Position numbers and translations under genes: made by a program. DNA of 64,000 bases from Salinibacterium sp. TMP30 (lineage in GTDB: Bacteria; Actinomycetota; Actinomycetes; Actinomycetales; Microbacteriaceae), in contig NZ_CP151642.1 in NCBI RefSeq assembly GCF_038397785.1, positions 1,922,001 through 1,986,000 on the forward strand, written 5' to 3'. The first letter of the stretch is position 1. Every line of letters starts with the position of its first letter. Positions 26,054-35,433 of the stretch are shown in pieces. The notes under the pieces were generated by a model. The model searched no databases, was not told the DNA's origin, and saw nothing but the letters and a program-made list of their open reading frames with translations.

Positions 26054-29000
26054 GAAGCTCGGCGCAGCCCCAACCGATCGCGCCCACGCTTCGCGCAGTT
26101 CGCTTTCGCTGTAGATATGCTCGGGGCGAATCACTGTGTCGTCGGCGACAAAATAGAACGCTGCGTCGATGTTCTCGGGCGCGATGCCCTTCCACTGCGC
26201 ATACGCCAGGCGATAGAGGGCAAGCTGCAATTGTTTGGCTTCAAGATCGGCAGCATCCCGCGGCGCACGGCCCGTCTTCCAATCCACAATTTCGTAATGG
26301 TCGCCGTCGGCGTACACAGCATCGATCTTGCAAATCACGATGCGGTCGTCAAAGGGAACGTGGATCTCGATTTCTACGTCGACCGGCTTGCGCGTTGCCC
26401 ACTCTGAGCGTTCAAAGGTGGCCTGCAAGCGTGCGAGCTGTTCGGCATCCGCAACGCCATCGGCGTCAGTCCCGTCGATTTCGAGCGGCAATGCGTCGAG
26501 GGTCTCAGCGGATGATGAAGCCCCAAAGCGAGCTTCAACCCATTCATGAAATTGGGTTCCCAGTCGCGTGGCCCGATAGGGCCTCTCGGGCATGGGTCGG
26601 CGCAGTGAGATCGCGACGGCTTCTGGGTCGGCGATGTAGTCCTTGAACCGAGAGGCGGGGATGCGTTGCGGCAGCGGTGTGCGCTGGGCTTGGCTTGCCG
26701 CCCGATTGCGCTCAGCCACCAGCAGATCGATTTCGTGCGACCAGAGTCCGTCGCCGCCCGGATCGGCGACCCGAACAAGGTGAGCAGCAGTTTCGACGCT
26801 CGTACGGCGATTGCCGAGGGGGTCGAATGGCCAGAGCGGATCAACCACGTCATTCAGCGTCGGGTTTTCGTCGTTCTCTGGTTCGGTGGGAAGCTCGGCG
26901 ATGAGTCCACGCTCTTCGAGTTCCTGCAAGAACACACTGGGCACCTGAGGTTTGCTGCGACTCGACCAGAACGATCCCGTGAGCAACAGGTTGTCTCGCG
27001 CACGCGTAATTGCGACGTAGCCAAGTCGACGCTCCTCTGCCTGGTGGCGGTCGGCAAGGGCCGCCATGAATTGTTTGAGCGAGGCATCGAACTCGGACTG
27101 GTAGTTCGCACCCTCCCAGCCCAGCTCGGGCAGCTCAGCGGCGTCACCACGGAACGCAAAGGGGAGCTTGCCGAAACCAACCCAGCCTTTTCCTTCTCTC
27201 GACGTCGCCGGCACTTCCCCTGCAGCCAGTCGTGGAAGCGCAACCAGATCCCATTCCAAACCTTTAGAGGCGTGAATGGTGAGCAACTGCACGGTGCCCG
27301 CTTCGGCATCATCGCTGCGCGGGCCCATCATGTCTTGCTGGGCAGCACGCCTAAGCCAGGACAGAAAGCTGCCCAGATTGGCCTGGTCGTCGCTGGCAAG
27401 AAAACCTGCCAACTCATCGTGAAACGCGTAAAGATTTGCCATTGGCTGCCCTGGTGGACGACTGGCAACGACCTCAACATCGAGCAACAGTTCTTGCTCG
27501 AGCAATCGCACCAAATCACCTAGTTCAAGCCCGGCCCGCGATCGGAAGAACGCCAGTTGCTTGGCTGCCTCTGTGAGCCGCGAAATACCCTCTTCGCTGA
27601 ACCCCTGCAGTTGCGAGTGGCCAGCGGGTGCCTCGCCCACGAAGTCGAGAGCATCCACGATGGATGCCGAATCGTCGACCGCAACAGAGTCCCGCATCCG
27701 CTGCCGAACTTCGACGCTCAGCTCTTGTTGCGTGACGGAACGGCTCAGCAGCCACCGCGACAGGTTGGCAAGTTCTTGCAAATCACGGGGCCCAATGGAC
27801 CAGCGCGCTCCCGAGAGCAAGCGGATCAATTCTGAGCCTGCGGTGGGATCGTGGATGACGGTGAGTGCGCTTACGAGGTCGACGATTTCTGGGGTGGAGA
27901 GAAGGCCTCCGATGCCGAGTACGTGGTACGGGACCTCTTCAGCGCCGAGCGCTGCCGCGAAACGGTCCATATCGCTGCGGCGGCGAAAGAGGATTGCGGC
28001 CGTGGGCGGCGAGGGGGCGCTGGCCCCAGGGTCGGGGTCGTAGTCGTTCCAGGCTTGGGGTGCGAGCGCTCGCGCAAACCACTTGGCCACTCCTCTGGCT
28101 TCTTCGTCAATGTGCTCAAAGTAGTAGGCGTCGATACTGCCCTGCGGTGCGGCAGGGCGAGCAACCAACGACTCAACGCGCACGGGCGAACGAGCACTGA
28201 GCGGTTCAACAATGACGTTGGCCGCATCGAGCACGGTCGTGGCGTTGCGCCAACTCGTAGACAACGCAAAGTACTGAGCGTCGCCGTTCGCGGTGAAGTC
28301 GCGGCTGAAGCGGGCAAGGTTTGCGGCGCTTGCTCCGCGCCATCCATAAATTGATTGGTGGGGGTCGCCGACAGCCATCACCGAATGATTGCCAAACAGC
28401 CGCGCAAGCAGTCGTGTTTGTACGACGCTGGTGTCTTGGTATTCGTCAAGCAGCACCACCCGGTAGCGGTCTTGGTAGTGCTCAACGATGTCAGCGGAGC
28501 GTTCGCTGACCTCGAGCGCTAGAGCAACTTGGTCGCTGAACTCGAGAAGGCCCTGTTGACGTTTCTGCTGAGCGTATTGCACCGCCAGTGTGAGCAGCGG
28601 TGCAAGTGAACCGACCTCCTTCACCGCATCAACGACGGAGACATAGGGTGTCTTTTTGCGAGCGGTGTCTGCAAACGGCAGTTCGGAGAGTTCAGTGAAA
28701 CGCTGCGCGTAAGCGGCGACCTCATCGGCGCTGGCCACGTTGTCGCTGAGCGCATGGCTGAGGCTGAGCACCGCCTCCGTGAGAGCATTTATTGACTTTT
28801 CGAGCCCGATAAGACGTTCATCGGTGCTCGCCACCACTAGTTTGCGCGCCAACTGCCATGACGAGGGGTCGTTGAGCAGCGTCGACTCTGGCTCGCGACC
28901 GATGAGCAGGGCGTTCTCGGTGAACAGCGCGCTGGCGAAGGAGTTGTAGGTCGAGATGGTGGGCTGGTCGAACTCGATCGACGCAGTTTCGGGGGTCGCC

Positions 29001-29296
29001 ACGAATCGTTCCGGGTGTCGTGCTTGCACGCCTCGCAGAATCGCAATGCGCTCGCTCACACGTTTGCTGAGAGAACCAGCCGCTTTTCGAGTGAAGGTGA
29101 GCCCCAAAATTTGATCAGGGGTCGCAAGGTTGTTGGCGACGAGCCACACCACACGACTAGCCATCGTGTCAGTTTTTCCGCTGCCGGCACCGGCAACAAC
29201 GAGTGCCGGTGTCAGCGGCGCCTCGATTACCACCTGTTGCTGTGGGGTTGGCGCGTGGATCCCCATGAGTTCTGCGAGATCGACGGAGGAGATCAT
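26045..29296 (-). CDS. adnB: AdnB-like helicase-nuclease (UvrD motor plus RecB nuclease)
   Basis: This 1083-residue double-strand-break resection subunit has an N-terminal SF1 motor with Walker A VVAGAGSGKT (about 33-42), Walker B LLDEYQDTSVVQ, and helicase motifs LLTIHASKGLEWDLVALPRL and YVAITRARDNLLLTG. A C-terminal RecB-type nuclease carries FHEWVEARF, Asp992 in KIDAVY and Asp1005/Lys1007 in EIVDWKTG, then QLALYRLAYA. Motor and nuclease residues are intact. ATG 29296 overlaps the upstream stop (ATGA), so the two subunits are translated together. In mycobacteria AdnB is the lead motor of the AdnAB heterodimer. Order and sizes match Rv3202c-Rv3201c. Confidence 0.9.
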   Translation of the reverse strand: MISSVDLAELMGIHAPTPQQQVVIEAPLTPALVVAGAGSGKTDTMASRVVWLVANNLATPDQILGLTFTRKAAGSLSKRVSERIAILRGVQARHPERFVATPETASIEFDQPTISTYNSFASALFTENALLIGREPESTLLNDPSSWQLARKLVVASTDERLIGLEKSINALTEAVLSLSHALSDNVASADEVAAYAQRFTELSELPFADTARKKTPYVSVVDAVKEVGSLAPLLTLAVQYAQQKRQQGLLEFSDQVALALEVSERSADIVEHYQDRYRVVLLDEYQDTSVVQTRLLARLFGNHSVMAVGDPHQSIYGWRGASAANLARFSRDFTANGDAQYFALSTSWRNATTVLDAANVIVEPLSARSPVRVESLVARPAAPQGSIDAYYFEHIDEEARGVAKWFARALAPQAWNDYDPDPGASAPSPPTAAILFRRRSDMDRFAAALGAEEVPYHVLGIGGLLSTPEIVDLVSALTVIHDPTAGSELIRLLSGARWSIGPRDLQELANLSRWLLSRSVTQQELSVEVRQRMRDSVAVDDSASIVDALDFVGEAPAGHSQLQGFSEEGISRLTEAAKQLAFFRSRAGLELGDLVRLLEQELLLDVEVVASRPPGQPMANLYAFHDELAGFLASDDQANLGSFLSWLRRAAQQDMMGPRSDDAEAGTVQLLTIHASKGLEWDLVALPRLAAGEVPATSREGKGWVGFGKLPFAFRGDAAELPELGWEGANYQSEFDASLKQFMAALADRHQAEERRLGYVAITRARDNLLLTGSFWSSRSKPQVPSVFLQELEERGLIAELPTEPENDENPTLNDVVDPLWPFDPLGNRRTSVETAAHLVRVADPGGDGLWSHEIDLLVAERNRAASQAQRTPLPQRIPASRFKDYIADPEAVAISLRRPMPERPYRATRLGTQFHEWVEARFGASSSAETLDALPLEIDGTDADGVADAEQLARLQATFERSEWATRKPVDVEIEIHVPFDDRIVICKIDAVYADGDHYEIVDWKTGRAPRDAADLEAKQLQLALYRLAYAQWKGIAPENIDAAFYFVADDTVIRPEHIYSESELREAWARSVGAAPSFSG

Positions 29297-32200
29297 CGTG
29301 CACTCACCGCCGGAACTACGTGGATGCGGCAATTGCCAAAACTCCACGGATCGGTGCAATGGCTGCTGACGCGGGCCACGAACACGTTGGAGGCCATTCC
29401 CCTGGCGTCGTCGATTACTCGCTGGCGGAATAGTTCGAGCTGCTCATCAGTCATCGGGGCCTGCTGTGGGTCGACATAGTCGCGAGTTTTTGCTGATGGT
29501 GACAGCACAACAAGCTTGGCACCGCCGTTGACGAGCCCTTCGGGCACCCCATCGATTGCCCCCGAGGCAAACGCCAGTTGATAGGCCGCCAACTGAGGAT
29601 GTTCGGCCACCGCGCTATCGGTGGATGGTTCGTTCTTGCCGGTCTTGAGGTCGACGATAACGGCCGTTGTTCCGCCATACATTTCGACGCGGTCAATTTT
29701 TCCGCTGAGCCGTGCTTGCTCGAGGGGCAGCACAAAGCCCATTTCGTTGCTGATGAGCTCTCCCCCGTTGGCTTCGAAATCACGCAGGTAGGTTGCCAAA
29801 TGTTGCGTCAGTTTGCGGGCGCGCAGCTTCTCCGCTTCAGATTGCCAACTCGCTTCGAAACTCATCTCATTCCAGCGTTCTTCGACCGCTCGGAAGAGTG
29901 CTTCGGCGCTGAATTCGGTTGCCGTCTCCGCGACTCCATGGATGAGCGAGCCCAGATTTGAGGCGACGTTAGATGTTGATCCCCCCAATTGGTCGATAGC
30001 CCAGTGCAGTGGGCAACTTTCGAAGGACTCCATGCGCGACGGCGAAACTCGAACCTCTGCTTCCGGTTCGGTCAAATCGACCAGGGGCGCGATAGTGCTT
30101 GGCGCGCGCAGTCCGTACCACGAGCGGGGATCCGCACCGGGAACGCCCTCTTTCGCTAGCCGTGCGAGCGATGCTGCGGCAGGCCCGGGATTAGTGGCGG
30201 TGGTGAGTTCCCGTCGAAGCACCCCAACAAGCCCGCGCAGGCTGAGCGGTGGTCGAGCACGCACCGGTTCATCCGGCGCAGGAATCAGTGTGAGAAATGG
30301 CGACGGCATATTGTCATCGCCCTCAACCGCAGTGACGATAACTTCGCCAGTCGCGCGCGAAACGGCTTGGGCAAACATCCGTAATTCATCATGCAAAACT
30401 TCACGCCGGCGGTCGGCCACTGCGAGCTTCTCTCCCGCAAGCACTCGAGGCAGATCATGCGCGCCCAGGAGCGAACCGCGCACGCGCAGGTTGGGCCAGA
30501 CGTTCTCTTGCATCCCCGCAATAACGACCACCTCAAATTCTTGGCCGATGACGGATGCCGGGGTGCCAACGGTGACTGAGTCAACGATCGAGCGGGCGGC
30601 AAGGGTGTCTTCGGAGACATCAGCCGAAAGCCAGTCGTTAAGAAAGACATTGGCGGGGGCATCGGGCCGGCGCTCAACGAAACGCTTAGCAGCAGAAAAC
30701 AGCGCAACGACAGCATCAAGATGACGGTTGGCTTCTTCTGCGACAACACCGGAGCCGAGGGCCTGAGCGAACCATCGATCGGCGAGCCCACTGCGCTGCC
30801 AGGCGCCCCACAGCAGCTCTTCGATGGTGTCGCCAGCGGCGCCCGCGGCAGCAGTTTCGCGCAGGTTCGTCGCAACCGCCGCGGCGTGCCGTGCCACCCG
30901 AGTCTCAATGCTCGTGAACCCCGCAGGTGCGTCGAGCGCCTGCGCAATTAGTTCATCGGCCGAATCATAGATCTCGGCACCCAGCGCCTCGTGGCGTAGC
31001 GCTGCCTTCAGCCGACGCAACGAGACCGCGTCAAAGCCACCGACCGAACTGCAGAGCAGCTCTACCGCTGACGCGGCATCCACAGCTCGACGTCCCAACG
31101 CGAGTTCGAGCAACACGATCAGACCGTTGACACTGAACTCGTCGCGCACGGCACTGCGAGCACTCGACACACTCGTCACAACTTCGAGCGTGCGCAACTG
31201 GCGCGCGAGGGAAGGAATCAAGGACCCGGTGCGCACAATTACTGCCATACGCGACCACGGCACCGACTCAAGCACATGCTTTTCGCGCAGATGGCGCGCA
31301 ATAAACGCCACTTCTTCGGCCGGGGTTGCTAACTGATAACTGTGGATGCTCGACGGAGCCGTGGCGACTGCCGCAGACTTGCGCTGCTCGATGAGCCCCG
31401 ATACCCCGATGCGCTGAGTGAGCTCAGTAATTGTGTGACGCAACGCTGCACTATGCCGGTGCACCGAAGAAAGGAAAAGAGTTTGACAGCTATCGAGTTC
31501 AAGTCGCTCAGCCCACGCCGCAAGCACCGCAGGCTGCGCGCCGCGGAATGAGCCCGTTGTGAGATCGGGGTCACCGAAACCGATAATCGTGATGCCGCGA
31601 CTGGCCAGCGCGCGCAATAAAGAAATGGTGGCTTCGGTGAGCTCGTGGGCATCATCCACAATCAGCAAACGCAATCGATCGATGGCAGCGTAATGCCCCT
31701 GAGTGATGAGCCCCGCAGCCTCCGCAAGCAACTCACTCGCATCGAAGTGTCGATCGCGATAGCTGGCCTTTACAGCGTCGTATACAGAAATGAATGCGGA
31801 TGCGGCCACCCATTCTGGTCGGCCGGTGCGTTCGCCCAACTGCGCAAGATCGCGGGGTGTGACACCAAACTCAACACAGCGCATCATGAGATCTCGCAAC
31901 TCAGTGCGGAAGCCGCGGAGCCGGCGAACCTCCTCATCGAGGTGAGTGGGCCACGGAGCACCGCTATTGTCGGCAATCTCGCCCGCCAAGAGTTCGGCGA
32001 TTATCTGATCCTGTTCGGCCCCAGTGAGCAGCGTGGGGGCACCGTCACCCGCCGCAGCAGCAGCCTCGCGAATCACTTCGAACGCCAACGAATTAGCGGT
32101 GCGCGCTAGGGGCCCGAGGGTCGGGGCATCGATGCGTGCCGCCAGCCGATCCCGCAAAGAGGTGGCGCTCTGCCGCGTCGCTGACAACACCACGATCTGT

Positions 32201-32394
32201 TCGGGTGACCAACCACGCGCGTGCACCCGATCGGCTACCACCTCAACGAGAGTCTCGGTCTTACCCGAGCCGGGCGCTCCGACCACGATCGCACTCATGC
32301 CATCCTCAAGCGCAACAACGGCCTGCTGTGAAACGTCGAGTGTGTGCGGCTCAGATGCCGCGACATCCGCACTCTCTCGTGGCAATGTGACCAT
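29293..32394 (-). CDS. adnA: AdnA-like helicase-nuclease subunit
   Basis: This 1033-residue partner of the following AdnB has Walker A VVGAPGSGKTETL (about 38-49) and a modified Walker B LLIVDDAHEL, in which the usual catalytic Glu of DExx is Asp. Degenerate helicase motifs follow. The C-terminal RecB-like nuclease shows GSLIHGVAE, GKIDRVEMY, VIVDLKTGKNE and HPQLAAYQLAF, so the nuclease looks complete. The N-terminal ATG 32394 is preceded by TAACGT (minus strand, plus 32401-32406) with exactly 6 nt between, indicating a leaderless mRNA. It is divergent from the DUF3107 gene. Confidence 0.88.
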   Translation of the reverse strand: MVTLPRESADVAASEPHTLDVSQQAVVALEDGMSAIVVGAPGSGKTETLVEVVADRVHARGWSPEQIVVLSATRQSATSLRDRLAARIDAPTLGPLARTANSLAFEVIREAAAAAGDGAPTLLTGAEQDQIIAELLAGEIADNSGAPWPTHLDEEVRRLRGFRTELRDLMMRCVEFGVTPRDLAQLGERTGRPEWVAASAFISVYDAVKASYRDRHFDASELLAEAAGLITQGHYAAIDRLRLLIVDDAHELTEATISLLRALASRGITIIGFGDPDLTTGSFRGAQPAVLAAWAERLELDSCQTLFLSSVHRHSAALRHTITELTQRIGVSGLIEQRKSAAVATAPSSIHSYQLATPAEEVAFIARHLREKHVLESVPWSRMAVIVRTGSLIPSLARQLRTLEVVTSVSSARSAVRDEFSVNGLIVLLELALGRRAVDAASAVELLCSSVGGFDAVSLRRLKAALRHEALGAEIYDSADELIAQALDAPAGFTSIETRVARHAAAVATNLRETAAAGAAGDTIEELLWGAWQRSGLADRWFAQALGSGVVAEEANRHLDAVVALFSAAKRFVERRPDAPANVFLNDWLSADVSEDTLAARSIVDSVTVGTPASVIGQEFEVVVIAGMQENVWPNLRVRGSLLGAHDLPRVLAGEKLAVADRRREVLHDELRMFAQAVSRATGEVIVTAVEGDDNMPSPFLTLIPAPDEPVRARPPLSLRGLVGVLRRELTTATNPGPAAASLARLAKEGVPGADPRSWYGLRAPSTIAPLVDLTEPEAEVRVSPSRMESFESCPLHWAIDQLGGSTSNVASNLGSLIHGVAETATEFSAEALFRAVEERWNEMSFEASWQSEAEKLRARKLTQHLATYLRDFEANGGELISNEMGFVLPLEQARLSGKIDRVEMYGGTTAVIVDLKTGKNEPSTDSAVAEHPQLAAYQLAFASGAIDGVPEGLVNGGAKLVVLSPSAKTRDYVDPQQAPMTDEQLELFRQRVIDDARGMASNVFVARVSSHCTDPWSFGNCRIHVVPAVSAR

Positions 32395-32455
32395 GAATCA
32401 ACGTTATCTGGATGCGCTGACAGAGAACGGACATTTGTCGACTCTGGTTGTGTCG

Positions 32456-32461
32456 TAATCT
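32456..32461 (+). promoter_or_regulatory. -10 element of a leaderless promoter for the DUF3107 gene
   Basis: TAATCT lies exactly 6 nt before the GTG at 32468, with TTGTCG at 32435-32440 as a possible -35 (15-bp spacing). No SD sequence is present between them. Confidence 0.5.
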
Positions 32462-32467
32462 TGGCGT

Positions 32468-32692
32468 GTGGACATAAGCATCGGTATCAACAACAGCCCC
32501 CGTGAGATCAACTTTGAGTCGGCCCAGTCGTCGAGCGAGGTTGAATCGATCATTGCCGAGGCATTGAACTCGGATGCCAAGTACGTGAGCCTTCGCGACG
32601 CCAAGGGCAAGCTTTATATCGTTCCGACCGCGGCTGTCGCCTACGTCGAGCTCGGTGAAGAAGAATCCCGCCGCGTCGGATTCGTGGCCTAG
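32468..32692 (+). CDS. DUF3107 family protein
   Basis: This 74-residue protein belongs to the actinobacterial DUF3107 family (M. tuberculosis TB9.4/Rv3208A). It is small and soluble, with the conserved end VPTAAVAYVELG. GTG 32468 is probably at or next to the transcription start. The function of the family is not known. It is followed after 2 bp by a small membrane protein gene, and lies at the same relative position as in mycobacteria, between adnAB and the ferritin-like/helicase pair. Confidence 0.88.
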   Translation: MDISIGINNSPREINFESAQSSSEVESIIAEALNSDAKYVSLRDAKGKLYIVPTAAVAYVELGEEESRRVGFVA

Positions 32693-32694
32693 CC

Positions 32695-32985
32695 GTGGAA
32701 CTGCTCTTCGTCACCGTCATCGGAGCATCCCTCGCGGCGATCCTGCGTTACCTCCTGCCCTCACGCGGCATGTACGGCAGTGCACTCTTGCCTGCCGTCG
32801 GCGCGGCCGTGACCGCAACGGTCTGGGTCGCCCTCGTCTGGATTGGTCTCACGTTTGACGGGACCTGGATCTGGGTTGCCAGTTTGCTGGCGGGCGCAGG
32901 TGCAGCTCTGGCTACAGCGCTCATGCTTCCGCGGCACCGTGAAGCTGCAGATGCTCGCGCATTCAATGAGCTCGCCCGCAACTAG
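32695..32985 (+). CDS. Small membrane protein of unknown function
   Basis: This 96-residue protein has three predicted transmembrane helices (about residues 2-20, 29-50 and 57-78) and a short charged C-terminus. The start is GTG 32695, 2 bp after the stop of the DUF3107 gene, implying co-translation. I do not recognise a named family. The stop lies in a 20-bp tandem duplication shared with the end of the convergent ferritin-like gene. Confidence 0.7.
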   Translation: MELLFVTVIGASLAAILRYLLPSRGMYGSALLPAVGAAVTATVWVALVWIGLTFDGTWIWVASLLAGAGAALATALMLPRHREAADARAFNELARN

Positions 32986-33020
32986 GCAGTAAGGCCGAGC
33001 ACTAAGCCGTGAGGCCGAGC
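32981..33020. repeat. 20-bp tandem duplication covering the stop codons of two convergent genes
   Basis: ACTAGGCAGTAAGGCCGAGC (32981-33000) and ACTAAGCCGTGAGGCCGAGC (33001-33020) differ at three positions. The first unit contains the stop of the plus-strand membrane-protein gene; the second contains the stop (plus-strand CTA) of the minus-strand gene. Confidence 0.75.
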
Positions 33021-33718
33021 GCATCCATTCGACGCGTGTGTGCAGCGATGAGTTCGGTGAATACCGGTTCGACCTGCGCCTCGGTAGATCGTGTGTGATC
33101 GGGAAACACGAGAGCGGAGCGCGCGGTCAACATCATGTCGCCAACGAGCCGACGACCCCACATTGCCAGCCGGGAGTCGAGTCGCGGGTTGGCGTCGATG
33201 GCCGCCTGCAGGTATTCGGCAAGAACCTTCTCGCCGGATTCACCGGAGAAGATCGCCACTAATCGTTTGTGTGATTCGGTGGGAAGGCCGGCAGCGAGTC
33301 GCGCATAGAAGTCGTCGAAGAATCCGGCACTGAGATAGGCCGTAATCATTGCCTCGTACCAGTCAGCGCCGCGCGCGATACGTTCAAACTCATCAAACGC
33401 TTCGGTGAACGGGTCCATGACTTCAGCTGGCGATCCGCCCGCCTTCGATATTTCGGCAACAAGCGCTCGATGCTTGCCCAGGGACAACTCAGCGGCTTTG
33501 CCAATCGCGGTTTTTGCTGCCGTCGTTGGGGCATTGCTGATAACCCGAGACAGGTTCTCGAAAATCATGAGTTGCACATAGGCCGAACGCCCCAAGAACC
33601 CAAGGATGTCGGGGGCAAACTCTGCGAGGGCTACTTTTTCGGTCGGCAAATCAACGGCACGCGACCGAAGGCGGGGCACTTCGATGCGTCCTGATTTTCC
33701 TGAAAACCACTTAACCAC
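33002..33718 (-). CDS. Ferritin-like fold protein (Rv3210c type)
   Basis: This 238-residue helical protein matches the actinobacterial 'ferritin-like fold-containing' family found beside RhlE-type helicases. The core runs from about residue 35 (APDILGFLGRSAYVQLMIFE) through EFERIARGADWYEAMI. Clear E/ExxH diiron pairs of true ferritins are not evident, so metal binding is uncertain. The start is GTG 33718. It is divergent from the DEAD-box helicase gene, the same arrangement as M. tuberculosis Rv3210c-Rv3211. Function unknown. Confidence 0.75.
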   Translation of the reverse strand: MVKWFSGKSGRIEVPRLRSRAVDLPTEKVALAEFAPDILGFLGRSAYVQLMIFENLSRVISNAPTTAAKTAIGKAAELSLGKHRALVAEISKAGGSPAEVMDPFTEAFDEFERIARGADWYEAMITAYLSAGFFDDFYARLAAGLPTESHKRLVAIFSGESGEKVLAEYLQAAIDANPRLDSRLAMWGRRLVGDMMLTARSALVFPDHTRSTEAQVEPVFTELIAAHTRRMDALGLTA

Positions 33719-33893
33719 GCAGTCAGCTTAGAGCGTGTTAGGACTCAACGCCGCTGCAACAACTCGCCTCGCCGCTCGTGTTCACGGCGTCAGCCCAGTC
33801 CGACCCGCTAAACTTCGGGCATCCCCCCGAATCTGGAGGGGGTCCGGCGCCCCAGGTCAAAAAGGGCGCATCGCACCTAGACGGGCTTCATAC

Positions 33894-35399
33894 GTGACTT
33901 TTTCAGAACTCAATATCGATCAGGACATGGTCGATGCGCTTGCAACCAAGGGCATCCTCGAACCGTTCCCGATCCAAACTCAAACCATCCCCATGGGTCT
34001 TGCTGGGCAAGACATCATCGGGCAAGCAAAGACCGGTACCGGTAAGACACTGGGCTTTGGCCTTCCCGTGCTCCAGTCGCTGGGCAAAGATCCCGAGCCG
34101 GGCGTAAAAGCGCTCATCGTGGTTCCCACTCGCGAGCTGTGCGTTCAGGTTGCTGAAGACCTCGTACTTGCCGCATCCAATCGTTCGACCAAGATCGCCG
34201 CAATTTATGGCGGCAAAGCCTATGAGGGTCAGGTCGAACAGATCAAGGCTGGCGCTCAAGTCATCGTTGGTACTCCGGGTCGTTTGCTTGACCTTGCAAG
34301 TCAGCGCATGCTGTCGCTGAAAGACATCAAGGTCATGGTGTTGGATGAGGCAGACAAGATGCTCGACCTCGGCTTCCTTGCCGATATCGAGAAACTGTTT
34401 GCGCAGACTCCCCCCACCCGCCACACCATGCTTTTCTCCGCCACGATGCCAGGGCCGATCGTTGCTCTCGCTCGTCGCTTCATGAACAAGCCCATTCACA
34501 TCCGTGCCACCGACCCCGACGAGGGTTTGACGCAGAAGAACATTAAGCACGTTGTGTACCGCGCGCACAACCTCGACAAAGACGAGGTCATTGCCCGCAT
34601 TTTGCAGTCTGAGGGTCGCGGTAAGACTGTTGTCTTTACGCGCACTAAGCGTGCGGCAGCGAAGCTGGTCGAAGAGCTCAACGATCGTGGCTTCAACGCT
34701 GCGGCAGTTCACGGTGACCTCAACCAGGAACAGCGTGAGCGTGCCATGGCTGCGTTCAAGGCTGGCAAGAAAGACATTCTTATCGCGACGGATGTTGCGG
34801 CTCGCGGTATCGACGTTAGTGACGTGACGCACGTGATCAACCACACCATCCCCGACGATCATGACACCTACCTGCACCGCGCCGGCCGTACCGGTCGTGC
34901 AGGCAAGACCGGTGTTGCGGTGACGTTCGTGGATTGGGCAGACATGCTCAAGTGGACGCATATCAACAAGGCACTCGATATGGGCATCCCCGAGCCGACC
35001 GAAACGTACTCGTCGAGCCCGCATCTTTACTCTGAGCTCGACATTCCCGAGGGCACCAAGGGTCGCCTTCCCGGTTCGCACGCTCCGGTCGTTCGCGCGG
35101 CGACGTCGGGTGGCTCGGGAGCTGGCTCTCGTGCTGGCTCAGGCAGTGGCCGAGGCCGCGACTCGCAGCGTTCAGGCGACGGCTCGTCACGACCCCCGCG
35201 CAACCGTTCGCGTTCGACGGGATCCGATTCGGGGTCGAGCGGCGCTAGTAGTTCTGTCGCGAGTGCACGCGCATCCGATGACAACGTGCGCCCCGAAGGC
35301 GGCGGAACTCACGATGGTGGTGCTCCCGCACGTCGCAAGCGCACTCGTCGCCGCCGTGGTGGCAGCGAAGGCGCACCCACCGCACATCCGAACGCTTAA
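33894..35399 (+). CDS. rhlE: DEAD-box RNA helicase (RhlE-like)
   Basis: This 501-residue ATP-dependent RNA helicase has the Q motif (EPFPIQTQTIP, about 23-33), motif I AKTGTGKT (45-52), DEAD (151-154), SAT, and motif VI HRAGRTGRAG. A basic Gly/Ser/Arg-rich tail of about 110 residues is likely to bind RNA and ends in an Arg-rich stretch. GTG 33894 gives MTFSELNIDQDMV, the conserved start; the frame is open further upstream without homology. It probably acts in ribosome assembly or RNA decay. A fossil of its C-terminal linker region is found 1.6 kb downstream at 36606. Confidence 0.9.
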   Translation: MTFSELNIDQDMVDALATKGILEPFPIQTQTIPMGLAGQDIIGQAKTGTGKTLGFGLPVLQSLGKDPEPGVKALIVVPTRELCVQVAEDLVLAASNRSTKIAAIYGGKAYEGQVEQIKAGAQVIVGTPGRLLDLASQRMLSLKDIKVMVLDEADKMLDLGFLADIEKLFAQTPPTRHTMLFSATMPGPIVALARRFMNKPIHIRATDPDEGLTQKNIKHVVYRAHNLDKDEVIARILQSEGRGKTVVFTRTKRAAAKLVEELNDRGFNAAAVHGDLNQEQRERAMAAFKAGKKDILIATDVAARGIDVSDVTHVINHTIPDDHDTYLHRAGRTGRAGKTGVAVTFVDWADMLKWTHINKALDMGIPEPTETYSSSPHLYSELDIPEGTKGRLPGSHAPVVRAATSGGSGAGSRAGSGSGRGRDSQRSGDGSSRPPRNRSRSTGSDSGSSGASSSVASARASDDNVRPEGGGTHDGGAPARRKRTRRRRGGSEGAPTAHPNA

Positions 35400-35433
35400 G
35401 CGAACTCGGCGTGGGGGTGGATTAACGAAACTT

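Noticed and set aside
33903-35081. Long open frame (392 codons) antisense to the DEAD-box helicase
   Set aside because: It mirrors a strongly conserved gene with all helicase motifs, shows no family resemblance itself, and is explained by codon bias in the real frame.
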